Made by a program: the position numbers and the translations under genes
Origin: Bacteroidales bacterium
Lineage (GTDB): Bacteria; Bacteroidota; Bacteroidia; Bacteroidales; UBA7960
DNA: 6,648 bases
Reading direction: 5' to 3'
Assembly: GCA_007131125.1 (NCBI GenBank)
Contig: SLRE01000197.1
Coordinates: forward strand, 1 to 6,648
Part shown: positions 1 through 6,395 of the stretch, in pieces
Layout of the letters: each line of letters opens with the position of its first letter
How positions within the stretch are numbered: the first letter of the stretch is position 1
Notes under the pieces: model-generated
Told to the model about the DNA's origin: nothing
Database searches by the model: none
What the model saw: the letters and a program-made list of their open reading frames with translations, nothing else

Positions 1-369
1 CATGGAATCTCACACCATCATATCATGCTTAACCTTGCACTTGATCGCAGACCAAGTCCACTTGAAAACGAAGGGGATTTTGAGGTAGCTGCACATTTTA
101 TGTACCGTTCTTTCAAACCCGGAAAGGTAAAGGAAGTTCCCTCAAAAAAAGAAATTGAAAAAGTACGGAAAAAGTACCCCGAACTTGAAATAAAAATCAC
201 GGTAAAAGAAGGAATGGACCTTGACGAAATCGAAGAGCATCATATTGACAGCTATAGCTATGTGCTTGCTTACATTAACCTTGGCGGCCAAAACGAGGAA
301 GACCTCCTGGAAAAATACCATGATGTGCTGGAAAGCCTCTCATTTAAAATAGAGCATTCAAAACGATAA
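1..369 (+). CDS. C-terminal part of a probable ATP-grasp domain protein (5' end outside the window)
   Basis: The reading frame is open from the first base, so this is the last 122 codons of a longer gene; the ATG at position 25 is probably an internal Met. The fragment begins HGISHHHIMLNLAL, followed by GDFEVAAHFMYR (about residues 25-36), a PGKV turn (40-43), a charged helix/strand stretch, and DSYSYVLAYINLGG (83-96) before a final helix and strand. This pattern resembles the end of the ATP-grasp domain in the biotin carboxylase/CarB-like superfamily, just downstream of the Mg-ATP-binding ExN residues; in that family the segment closes the ATP lid and completes the C-terminal small domain. 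Such enzymes join a carboxylate to an amine or thiol through an acylphosphate. The catalytic residues and substrate determinants lie outside the window, so the reaction cannot be named. It ends 3 nt before the next gene, which suggests co-transcription. The coding call is firm; the family is a recognition by eye and is moderate. Confidence 0.7.
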   Translation, partial: HGISHHHIMLNLALDRRPSPLENEGDFEVAAHFMYRSFKPGKVKEVPSKKEIEKVRKKYPELEIKITVKEGMDLDEIEEHHIDSYSYVLAYINLGGQNEEDLLEKYHDVLESLSFKIEHSKR

Positions 370-372
370 ACA

Positions 373-771
373 ATGGATAAACTGGTCACCATAGCAACAT
401 TCACCTATCCTTCGGAAGTTGTTGTAATCAAAGGACGGCTGGAGTCGGAAGGTATTGAATGCTTTGTAAAAGACGAGATCACCGCACAAGTGCATAATTT
501 CATTTCCAACGCCATTGGAGGGGTAAAGCTGCAGGTAAGGCAAAGTGATGCCATTCGGGCCACGGAAATACTCAAAGAAGCCGGGTACCTTGATGAATCG
601 GACAATGGTCATTCGGATTTCCGCACCAACGTAGAAAGTATTACCGATCGCATTCCCCTTTTAAAACATTTAAGGATTGAACTGCGCATGCTTATCTTTA
701 TCCTTGTTTTCCTGGCCGTGCTGCTGTTTATCATTTACCTGCTTACCCTTTCTGCCATAGGAGAACTTTAA
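373..771 (+). CDS. DUF2007-type putative signal-transducing protein with C-terminal membrane anchor
   Basis: This 132-residue protein starts 3 nt after the upstream stop codon. Residues 1-73 match the DUF2007 pattern (PF09413, 'putative prokaryotic signal transducing protein'): MDKLVTIATF, a strand followed by a helix that starts around YPSEVVVIKGRLESEGI (12-28), CFVKDE (30-35), the conserved-looking NAIGGVKLQV strand (46-55), then a helix DAIRATEILKEAG (59-71). Known family members are small ferredoxin-like folds resembling PII-type regulators; no biochemical role is firmly established. After a polar linker (74-100), residues 106-127 form one strongly hydrophobic helix, so the domain is probably tethered to the inner membrane with the DUF2007 head in the cytoplasm. 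The coupling to the ATP-grasp gene may mean it regulates or recruits that enzyme, but this is inference only. No independent promoter is evident in the 3 nt gap. Confidence 0.82.
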   Translation: MDKLVTIATFTYPSEVVVIKGRLESEGIECFVKDEITAQVHNFISNAIGGVKLQVRQSDAIRATEILKEAGYLDESDNGHSDFRTNVESITDRIPLLKHLRIELRMLIFILVFLAVLLFIIYLLTLSAIGEL

Positions 772-828
772 GAAAAAACCCTTTGGATGGAAAATCCCCC
801 AATCGGATTCAACAGTTGCTCTTTATTT

Positions 829-2556
829 TTATTTTTTCCTTAGCATTTTTTTGATTTCTTTCCAGGAATGGGTGTTCAGCACATCCTCCTTTTGCAGCCA
901 TGCGCGCCTGGCTTGTCCAACCCCAAAGCGCATCAGGTCCAGATCGCTTATGGTGTGGGCATCTGTGGAGATGGCCAGTTTTACCCCTTTCTCTTTTGCC
1001 ATCCCTGCATAAACATCATTCAGGTCCAGACGGTCGGGCTGGGCATTGATCTCCAGGTAGCACCGGTTCTCTTTGGCTGCATCAATCACTTTCTCCAGGT
1101 CAATCTCATAGGGCTCCCTCTTGCCAAGCATACGTCCTGTGGGATGGGCCAGAATATGGAAGCAGGGATGCTCCATGGCTTTTAATACCCGCCGGGTTTG
1201 CGCTTGCTTAGATAGCTTGAAATTATAATGAATGGAACAAATGACGATATCCAGTTTTTCCAGAACTTCATCGGCCAGGTCAAGTGTACCATCTTTCAAT
1301 ATGTCAACCTCCACAGACTTAAGAATATGAATACCTTTAATCTTTTCATTAATGCGGTCTATTTCCTCCAGTTGCTTCAGCAGGCGCTTTTCATCCATCC
1401 CATTGGCAACCGTCACTCTTTTGGAATGGTCGGTGATGGCAAAATAATCATACCCTTTCTCTTTGGCGGCAGTGGCCATTTCCTCAAGAGAATATTTCCC
1501 ATCCGTGGCTTTGGTATGCGACTGCAGGTCACCTCGAATATCTTTAAGCTTTACCAGATCCGGTAATTCGTTGTTTGCAGCAGCATCCAATTCTCCGCGG
1601 TTTTCCCTTAATTCGGGTTCAATGTATTGAAGACCGAATTTTTCATAGATGTCTTCTTCTGTTTTTCCTCCGATACGCTTTTTTCCTTCAAACAAGCCGT
1701 ATTCATTCATTTTCCAGTCATTTTCCACGGCTTTTTTTCTCAGGGCTACGTTATGGGCTTTGGAACCGGTAAAATAAAGCATGGCTGCCCCGTAGCTTAC
1801 CTCCGGCACCACCCGCAGGTCAACCTGCAGGTTATTGCGCAGCATTACCGAAGAACGGGTGTTTCCTTTGGAAATAACTTTCTGCACGTCTTCATAATTT
1901 ACAAAGCGGTCCATAATCTTGGTGCCTTTTTTACAGGTAAGCAGAATGTCTATGTCTCCTACCGTTTCTTTCCTCCTGCGGTAACTGCCGGCAATTTCCG
2001 CATTTTTTACCCCATTGGTTTTCTTCAGATAATCCAGCAAAGGCAGGCTGCGTTCCTCCGCTTCATCCAGCCTGAATCGCTTTTTTGGACCTTCTTTTCT
2101 GGCACGCTCAATAGCTTCCAGGATTTTTTCCGCGGTTTTTTTTCCAAAACCCTCCATCTGTTGAATCTTTCCTTCTTTGGCAGCCTTTTCAAGATCTTCA
2201 ATGGATTTTACCCCGATTTCTTCATGCAATTGTTTTACGCGTTTTGGCCCAAGGTCCTCAATACTGAGTAATTGCAAGAGACCGGTGGGCACCTCTTTTT
2301 CCAACTGCCGCAGTTGTTCCAGTCCACCTGTTTTTACAATTTCTTCAATTTTCCCGGCCAAATCTTTGCCGATACCAGATAATTCTGACAGGTCTTCTTC
2401 ATTTTCAACACTTTCAGCAACACTGCGTGAAAGCCCTGATATGGTCTGGGCTGCATTACGGTAAGCACGGATCCGATATGGGTTTTCACCTTTGATGTCC
2501 AAAAGGTCGGCAACCCGGTTAAATTTATCTGCAATATCACTGTTGTGTAAAGGCAT
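829..2556 (-). CDS. polX: DNA polymerase/3'-5' exonuclease PolX (family X polymerase with PHP domain)
   Basis: At 575 residues this has the usual length of bacterial PolX, a repair polymerase that fills short gaps and trims 3' ends during base excision repair. Residues 1-80 form the 8-kDa DNA-binding domain (NPYRIRAYRNAA at 25-36), with helix-hairpin-helix motifs at about 59-70 (SGIGKDLAGKI), 99-110 and 134-146 (MEGFGKKTAEKI). The palm carries GSYRRRKETVGDID (190-203), with catalytic Asp201 and Asp203; the third is Asp246 in LQVDLRVV. The sugar/nucleotide-binding TGSKAHN lies at 263-269 and YGLF at 286-289. The PHP domain (about 340-575) shows metal-ligand candidates His347, His377 (TDHS), Glu416, His443, His471 (AHPTGR), Asp532 and His534 (STDAH). 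In B. subtilis PolX this domain gives Mn-dependent 3'-5' exonuclease activity. The first ligand of the usual HxH motif is Gln345 (DLQSH). All catalytic residues of the polymerase are present, so it is probably active. It stands alone on its strand, between convergent and divergent neighbours. Confidence 0.97.
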   Translation of the reverse strand: MPLHNSDIADKFNRVADLLDIKGENPYRIRAYRNAAQTISGLSRSVAESVENEEDLSELSGIGKDLAGKIEEIVKTGGLEQLRQLEKEVPTGLLQLLSIEDLGPKRVKQLHEEIGVKSIEDLEKAAKEGKIQQMEGFGKKTAEKILEAIERARKEGPKKRFRLDEAEERSLPLLDYLKKTNGVKNAEIAGSYRRRKETVGDIDILLTCKKGTKIMDRFVNYEDVQKVISKGNTRSSVMLRNNLQVDLRVVPEVSYGAAMLYFTGSKAHNVALRKKAVENDWKMNEYGLFEGKKRIGGKTEEDIYEKFGLQYIEPELRENRGELDAAANNELPDLVKLKDIRGDLQSHTKATDGKYSLEEMATAAKEKGYDYFAITDHSKRVTVANGMDEKRLLKQLEEIDRINEKIKGIHILKSVEVDILKDGTLDLADEVLEKLDIVICSIHYNFKLSKQAQTRRVLKAMEHPCFHILAHPTGRMLGKREPYEIDLEKVIDAAKENRCYLEINAQPDRLDLNDVYAGMAKEKGVKLAISTDAHTISDLDLMRFGVGQARRAWLQKEDVLNTHSWKEIKKMLRKK

Positions 2557-2937
2557 ATAATGGTTTTTTGTTAATTCATAAAAATAGGCATTTCTTAAGG
2601 GATTTTCATTATACCTGATGCAATTTCAATTTTTACTTGAAAAACATTTTTTCCAAAAGAAAATATACTCAAAAAATAATAAAAGGATAATTGCAAATTA
2701 TTTTAAGAATAGATATATTGCGAATCTTTTGCTGTAAAGGGAAAAAACAGGGTTGGTAAAGTCAATAAAATCACCCCTGCCCTGCTAAAAGTAATGTTGA
2801 GTTTTGCGGGCTGAAAATTTCCGGTAAAAGCATCAACAGCCCGAAACATTTAGTAAATGAAATAAAAACCAAAGAAAAAAGACACCAAATTTCTTTTAAC
2901 CCAGAGAAATAAAAGCTTGAAAAAACCTGCAGAAAAT
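2557..2937. other. Gene-free AT-rich spacer between divergent genes
   Basis: This stretch of about 380 bases lies between the start of polX (minus strand) and the start of the small exported protein (plus strand). I see no credible coding frame or RNA gene. It holds a candidate plus-strand promoter (listed separately). For polX, the minus strand has a weak match, ATG-N20-TATTTTTA, with its -7-like element at 2579-2586, about 23 bases before the start codon; a sigma70-like TATAAT also reads on the minus strand at 2608-2613 but lacks a -35 partner. In the plus-strand leader, CGGGCTG at 2807-2813 pairs with CAGCCCG at 2837-2843 (7 bp, 23-nt loop) with no following T run. CATTTA-g-TAAATG at 2847-2859 is a perfect short palindrome. 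None of these is strong alone. Confidence 0.6.
2691..2721 (+). promoter_or_regulatory. Weak candidate Bacteroidota-type promoter for the small exported protein
   Basis: TTG at 2691-2693 is followed after 20 bases by TATATTGC at 2714-2721. The Bacteroidota consensus is TTG, 19-21 bases, then TAnnTTTG. The spacing is ideal, but the -7 element matches only four of six defined bases. If used, the transcript would carry a leader of about 210 nt before the gene at 2938. Confidence 0.22.
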
Positions 2938-3420
2938 ATGAAGCACTTTTCTTTATTCATTTTAATTTTTTTGACTACAACAATACCCCTGTTTTCCCAA
3001 GGCCCTGAAAAACCCATAGAGATCCGGAGGTCATTTTTTCTGACTTCTTACGTACAGGACGGGGAGCGATTGCCCAGGCAGGAAGTCAGGGAAATGATCC
3101 GGGTAAACGAACAGGCAAAGGAAGAACTTTCTAGGGCAAGAAACAATTTGTGGTTTGGCCTGGCTGTTGGGGCTGCGGGCAGTTATGTTGTGGGCCGGCA
3201 ACTCAGCAGGGAATTTGGCAATGGAAGTGCCAACTGGACCTACACCGGTTTCGGGGCCGGTTTGATGGTAGTGTCTTTTTCCTTTACCGACATGTATTTC
3301 CGGAAAAACAGAAATGCTGTCAGGATATATAACGCCTCACTGAAAAAGGAAACTTCCATTCCTGCAAGCCTTGAAGTTGGTTTTTCCGAAAACGGAATAG
3401 GATTTTGCCTGAGGTTTTAA
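2938..3420 (+). CDS. Small exported protein of unknown function
   Basis: I chose the ATG at 2938 (160 residues) over an in-frame TTG at 2917, because it places a clean signal peptide at the very N-terminus: MKHFSLFILIFLTTTIPLFSQ (basic start, hydrophobic core, likely cleavage near residue 21). The mature part has a charged stretch with an RLPRQEVREMI helix (44-54) and a helix rich in Glu, Lys and Arg (56-69). Two glycine-rich hydrophobic segments follow (71-87, GLAVGAAGSYVVG; 104-116, GFGAGLMVVSFSF), then the motif AVRIYN (127-132) and a C-terminal strand-like LEVGFSENGIGFCLRF. The arrangement of a short helical lead, glycine-rich hydrophobic hairpin, and AVxIYN resembles a common family of uncharacterised Bacteroidota envelope proteins that I recognise only by pattern. 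No enzyme motif is visible. The two hydrophobic segments could be membrane-inserted, so an envelope location is likely. It is a single-gene unit, convergent with the next gene across a shared terminator. Confidence 0.75.
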   Translation: MKHFSLFILIFLTTTIPLFSQGPEKPIEIRRSFFLTSYVQDGERLPRQEVREMIRVNEQAKEELSRARNNLWFGLAVGAAGSYVVGRQLSREFGNGSANWTYTGFGAGLMVVSFSFTDMYFRKNRNAVRIYNASLKKETSIPASLEVGFSENGIGFCLRF

Positions 3421-3468
3421 AAAACCTTAAAAAGGCAGGCCTGTTTTTTCCATTCTCCGGTAAAAATT

Positions 3469-3503
3469 AAAAGCCCGCAAACAATTTTCCTTTGCGGGCT
3501 TTT
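3469..3503. terminator. Strong intrinsic terminator, probably bidirectional, shared by convergent genes
   Basis: AAAAGCCCGCAAA (3469-3481) and TTTGCGGGCTTTT (3491-3503) are perfectly complementary over 13 bp with a 9-nt loop. On the plus strand the stem ends in a run of T, ending transcription of the gene finishing at 3420. On the minus strand the A-rich flank (3461-3472) becomes a U-rich tail, so it can also stop transcription of the membrane protein gene that ends at 3557. Confidence 0.9.
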
Positions 3504-3556
3504 TAGGCTATAAGAAGCTTTTTACATGAGATTTTAACAGCCTCTTATTTCATATA

Positions 3557-4150
3557 TTAATTTTCTTCAGGAATATCTGAGGTAAGTTGGCCGTAGACAT
3601 AAGCCATACCACCAAACCCGACAGAACTAATAGCAATAAGATAAATGATGGACAGAGGATTCCAGATCCATCTCAAAATAGCCATGGGAATAAAGAGAAG
3701 CACAATACCATAGAAAAGTATCCAAAGGAAAATCATCCATTTGTTTCCGTAAGTGGATTTGTTACTCAACCTCAGCGCATCTGCCGCTCCTTTGCCTTTG
3801 TCTACCACCAGCAAGGCGGTAAGCGAATAGGCAATGGCCATCACAATACCAGGGATGATAAGGAAAATGCTCGCAGTTCCCACAATGATCCCTCTCAAAC
3901 CGGTGGCCAGGAAAAACTCTCCCATATACTTGTAATAAGATTTGTCAAAAATCTGTACGGGCGAAAGAATCTTTCCTTTGCTTAAAGCAGCAGGCAAAGT
4001 TACAATGGCAATGGTAGTGCCAACATTCACATAAGGAATCCAGATGGTAAGGATCCACAACACCACGCAACCGATGATCGAAGCAAGGTTTTTAATTCCA
4101 ATGGAGAATGCATTGGATAAAATTTCACCAAAGTCAAGTTTTTTTTCCAT
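3557..4150 (-). CDS. Multi-pass inner-membrane protein, DUF975/GPDPase-membrane-domain-like
   Basis: This 197-residue protein has a short cytoplasmic start (MEKKLDFGEILSNAFSIGIKN) and about five or six hydrophobic helices, at roughly 20-38, 41-56, 78-98, 100-117, 138-158 and 165-187. Between helices lies LSKGKILSPVQIFDKSYYKYMGEFF (56-80). Helix four begins with IPGIV (99-103), followed by VVDKGKGAADALRLSN (115-130). An IPG-type helix start, then a loop ending in an EALxxS-like motif, then a short polar run before a new helix, is typical of the broad DUF975/GPDPase_memb group of small membrane proteins in bacteria, whose function is unknown. There is no transporter or enzyme signature and no signal peptide. 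It is a single gene, with a candidate promoter just upstream and a shared terminator downstream. The membrane nature is certain; the family assignment is tentative. Confidence 0.82.
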   Translation of the reverse strand: MEKKLDFGEILSNAFSIGIKNLASIIGCVVLWILTIWIPYVNVGTTIAIVTLPAALSKGKILSPVQIFDKSYYKYMGEFFLATGLRGIIVGTASIFLIIPGIVMAIAYSLTALLVVDKGKGAADALRLSNKSTYGNKWMIFLWILFYGIVLLFIPMAILRWIWNPLSIIYLIAISSVGFGGMAYVYGQLTSDIPEEN

Positions 4151-4179
4151 AGTGGTTATTTTTTTAGGTTTACGGTGGG

Positions 4180-4211
4180 TAAATGTATGAAATTTTATTA
4201 CACAAAGCCAA
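4180..4211 (-). promoter_or_regulatory. Candidate Bacteroidota-type promoter for the membrane protein gene
   Basis: Read on the minus strand, TTG (complement of 4209-4211) is followed after 21 bases by TACATTTA (complement of 4180-4187). This matches TTG-N19-21-TAnnTTTG except for the last base. It would start transcription about 25 bases before the ATG at 4150, a normal short leader. Confidence 0.42.
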
Positions 4212-4213
4212 AT

Positions 4214-4243
4214 TTCGCAAACTAATTAAAGTTTTTACCTATG
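4214..4243 (+). promoter_or_regulatory. Weak candidate promoter for the secreted T9SS protein
   Basis: TTC at 4214-4216, then 19 bases, then TACCTATG at 4236-4243. Each element differs from the Bacteroidota consensus (TTG, TAnnTTTG) by one base. It would give a leader of roughly 220 nt before 4471. No better site was found nearer that start codon. Confidence 0.28.
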
Positions 4244-4470
4244 TATTTAATAATATATGACAATAAAAACCAAAACATACTTTCCACGGGTTCAACAATT
4301 ATGCAGGCAAAAAATAACGGGTTCACAAATATTTCCGAATTTTTTAATTGGCAAACAAACAGACCATTTTTTATTAGATTTAATCCATATTATTATCAAT
4401 TATATAATATTTTTTTTATTATTGTACTGAAAAGGTTTTATACTGCTTTATAACCACAAAACCAAAAGCT

Positions 4471-6126
4471 ATGAAACGCCTCCACTTATTTTTTATCCTG
4501 TCGTTTTTAGTATTCTCCCTTCAGGCCCAGCCTTTATGGGTATCGGTAAATGACCATCCGGATCATAACAAATCCCAGACAGCTGCCAGCGCATTTGCCG
4601 GAGACTCACTGATACTGCATGCAGGGTACCTGGGCATATCCTGCCCGCGCAATGCCCTTTTTGCTTACAATTTCCAGGGTGAGAAGCTCTGGATGCTGCA
4701 GGACAGCTTGGAATTTGACCTGGGCGGGTTATTTGATGTGATCATGGCAGATGAAACTTCGGTTTATGCTGCAGGATTTCTTCATCATGACGATTTTACA
4801 CTTGATGATCACCCGGTATTTTCCCGTTTTGACAAAGAGGGAAATCCAATTTTTGTTACCCATTATCCGGAGGAAAACCCTGAAGAGCCATTCTTTTTTA
4901 CGCCCAACAGTATGGATGTTAGCGGAGAAGGCAACATCCTGGTGAGCTCGGATTTTCCAATCAATGCAGCGCAATTGATCCACCTTAATGCCGAAGGAGA
5001 GGTGTTGTGGTATAAAGAATATCCTTTTCATGTCAACAGTGTGCGGTTTATAAACGAAGATGCTTTTATCCTGCATGCCAATGAAAAGCTTTATATTGCC
5101 GACATGCAGGGAGAATTAACAGATTCGGCCGCCTTTGAAGGTGCCTCAATGGAAATACTGGTGGAAAACGGGCAGATATATCAGCTTTTTTTCAACCTCC
5201 TGCTCACCCGCAACCCTCAACTGGAAATCCAGGACACTCTTTATACTGCGGAAACCATTGAACTTCAGCGACTGAAAAAATTCGGGGAAAAACTATGGAT
5301 CATGGGTATCGATGAGGAAGAGATCCACTTTACCCCATTGGAAGAACAGCTGCCTGGCGATACCCATACTTTTGAGCTGATCGTTGATTCTCCTGATTTC
5401 CTGGTTGCCGGAGACAAAATCTTTGTCACCGGCGATTCCTTCTCCGGCCAAATGGCCATGGCCGCCTACAACATGGCAGAAGAACCTGAAGAATATGTAT
5501 GGCCCGATCTGGTACTCCTCGATTTTGAAATCAGCAACCTCGACTATTATTCATATGATGACATGCCTGTTGGATTTCATTTTGATGTGGAACTGCAGGT
5601 TCGCAACAACGGACCGGTGTTTTTACAGTCTTTTGCTGTATATTCGCTTTTGAGCGGAGGAGTCAACTGTGTAGTTAACTTTTTTTACGAAAAAATAACC
5701 GGCCTTGAGCTGGCTCCGGGACAGGAAATTACCCTTAATTTTTCCGACCTGATGGAATCAGAGCCACCATCAGAAGACCATGAATTTTGTTTTGAAGTGC
5801 TTGCACCCAATGGCAAAATTGAACCTGACATCAGCGGGAATATTCTTTGCAAGACCTTTAACACCACCTCCATTACCGAAGTATCCGGGGAGCAATCCCT
5901 CAGGATATTCCCCAACCCTGCAGCCGGCAAGCTGGTTGTAGAAGCCGGACATGCGGGCAATACCCTTTTGCAAATCAATGACCTGGGAGGAAAACTGGTT
6001 TTGGAGAAACAAATTCCCGGAGAACAGCCATCCGTGATAGATGTGGAATTTTTAAAACCAGGGCTTTACATCATCAGCATACAAACCCCCCAAGGGCGAA
6101 CTTCCAGTAAGTTTATGAAAAAATAA
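4471..6126 (+). CDS. Secreted protein with T9SS type A sorting domain
   Basis: This 551-residue protein begins with a signal peptide (MKRLHLFFILSFLVFSLQAQ, cleavage near residue 20). Residues 21-335 are a beta-rich region with recurring short units: a hydrophobic strand, a turn such as NFQGEKLW (67-74), DKEGNPIF (121-128) or NAEGEVLW (173-180), then another strand. This suggests an irregular beta-propeller, common in Bacteroidota surface proteins. Residues 345-465 begin WPDLVLLDFEIS and contain VELQVRNNGP (373-382) and LAPGQEITLNF (414-424), the layout of a CARDB/Ig-like adhesion domain. Residues 477-551 are a T9SS C-terminal sorting domain: LRIFPNPAAGKLVVE, INDLGGKLV (502-510), LKPGLYIISI (528-537) and a KFMKK end. 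In this pathway the protein crosses the inner membrane by Sec and the outer membrane by the Por machinery, after which the domain is cleaved and the protein is usually anchored to the cell surface. No catalytic motif is visible; its ligand is unknown. Confidence 0.93.
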   Translation: MKRLHLFFILSFLVFSLQAQPLWVSVNDHPDHNKSQTAASAFAGDSLILHAGYLGISCPRNALFAYNFQGEKLWMLQDSLEFDLGGLFDVIMADETSVYAAGFLHHDDFTLDDHPVFSRFDKEGNPIFVTHYPEENPEEPFFFTPNSMDVSGEGNILVSSDFPINAAQLIHLNAEGEVLWYKEYPFHVNSVRFINEDAFILHANEKLYIADMQGELTDSAAFEGASMEILVENGQIYQLFFNLLLTRNPQLEIQDTLYTAETIELQRLKKFGEKLWIMGIDEEEIHFTPLEEQLPGDTHTFELIVDSPDFLVAGDKIFVTGDSFSGQMAMAAYNMAEEPEEYVWPDLVLLDFEISNLDYYSYDDMPVGFHFDVELQVRNNGPVFLQSFAVYSLLSGGVNCVVNFFYEKITGLELAPGQEITLNFSDLMESEPPSEDHEFCFEVLAPNGKIEPDISGNILCKTFNTTSITEVSGEQSLRIFPNPAAGKLVVEAGHAGNTLLQINDLGGKLVLEKQIPGEQPSVIDVEFLKPGLYIISIQTPQGRTSSKFMKK

Positions 6127-6146
6127 TCCGTGCTGATAAAGTACGG

Positions 6147-6188
6147 AAAAAGCTCCGGTAACTTTGAAAGGATTGCCGGGGCTTTTTT
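6147..6188 (+). terminator. Intrinsic terminator of the T9SS protein gene
   Basis: AAAAAGCTCCGG (6147-6158) pairs with CCGGGGCTTTTT (6176-6187) over 12 bp with one G-U pair, a 17-nt loop and a run of six T. It lies 20 bases after the stop codon at 6126 and separates this gene from the helicase gene downstream. Confidence 0.88.
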
Positions 6189-6262
6189 GTGCCATCCCCA
6201 AAAAAATACACCTTAAGAACTATTTATTTTTATGTAATGTGTCGGAGATTAAAAATAAAGAT

Positions 6263-6270
6263 TACCTTTG
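6263..6270 (+). promoter_or_regulatory. Bacteroidota-type -7 promoter element for the DEAD-box helicase gene
   Basis: TACCTTTG is an exact match to the TAnnTTTG element used by the Bacteroidota primary sigma factor, and it is followed by C as is often seen. It lies after an AT-rich stretch and just downstream of the preceding terminator. A good TTG is not present 19-21 bases upstream (the region reads ATGTGTCGG). Initiation would fall near 6277, leaving a leader of about 210 nt before the helicase ATG. Confidence 0.6.
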
Positions 6271-6287
6271 CCCCGGTTTTTAAGAGA

Positions 6288-6395
6288 ATGTATTTGTACG
6301 ATCCCGCCATAACTGAAACAATTCACACAGTTTTCAAGGTTGCATCTGATGAATTCGGGCTCTCAGCAGTGGTAAACCTGTTTGGAGAAGCCTGA
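6288..6395 (+). CDS. Possible 35-codon upstream ORF in the helicase leader
   Basis: An ATG at 6288 lies about 11 bases after the predicted transcription start and is preceded by AAGAGA, a purine-rich stretch. It opens a 35-residue frame beginning MYLYDPAITETIHTVFKV and ending NLFGEA. The frame stays open upstream to a GTG at 6189, but that start lies in the terminator tail and before the promoter, so it is unlikely. The peptide is mildly amphipathic and matches no family I know. Its stop codon (6393-6395) falls inside the hairpin described at 6375-6436, so translating ribosomes would disturb that structure. It may equally be a chance frame. Confidence 0.2.
   Translation: MYLYDPAITETIHTVFKVASDEFGLSAVVNLFGEA

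Larger units (their letters stand above)
4151..4470. other. Divergent regulatory spacer, no convincing gene
   Basis: These 320 bases are markedly AT-rich and separate the membrane protein gene (minus) from the secreted protein gene (plus). Two promoter-like sites lie back to back near 4180-4243 (listed separately). A frame of 70 codons (4241-4453) exists, but its composition is that of AT-rich spacer (many Asn, Ile, Phe, Tyr) and its ATG sits inside a promoter-like element, so I do not call it a gene. ATATTAT (4387-4393) and ATAATAT (4404-4410) can pair, followed by seven T; the stem has only A-T pairs and would be a weak terminator at best. Confidence 0.55.

Noticed and set aside
785..809. 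Possible terminator between the DUF2007 gene and polX (GGAT/ATCC and AATCC/GGATT pairings)
   Set aside because: Stems are only 4-5 bp, mutually exclusive, and lack an adjacent T run on either strand; the T-rich stretch at 821-837 is not next to a stem.
1627..2271. Long 214-codon frame on the plus strand opposite polX
   Set aside because: It lies entirely antisense to the well-supported polX coding sequence, and its Phe-rich translation is the mirror of Lys/Glu-rich PolX codons.
4241..4453. Open frame of 70 codons on the plus strand in the divergent spacer
   Set aside because: Its residue use (Asn, Ile, Phe, Tyr) simply reflects AT-rich spacer DNA, there is no ribosome binding site, and its ATG lies in a promoter-like element. 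No family is recognised.
6138..6152. Exact 15-base match AAAGTACGGAAAAAG with positions 160-174
   Set aside because: One copy is inside the ATP-grasp coding sequence and the other runs into a terminator stem; the string is A-rich and low in complexity, so coincidence is the simpler reading.
6189..6287. Upstream extension of the small leader ORF to a GTG start at 6189
   Set aside because: It starts in the tail of the terminator and ahead of the -7 element at 6263, so it would not be transcribed from that promoter; residues are dominated by AT-rich codons.
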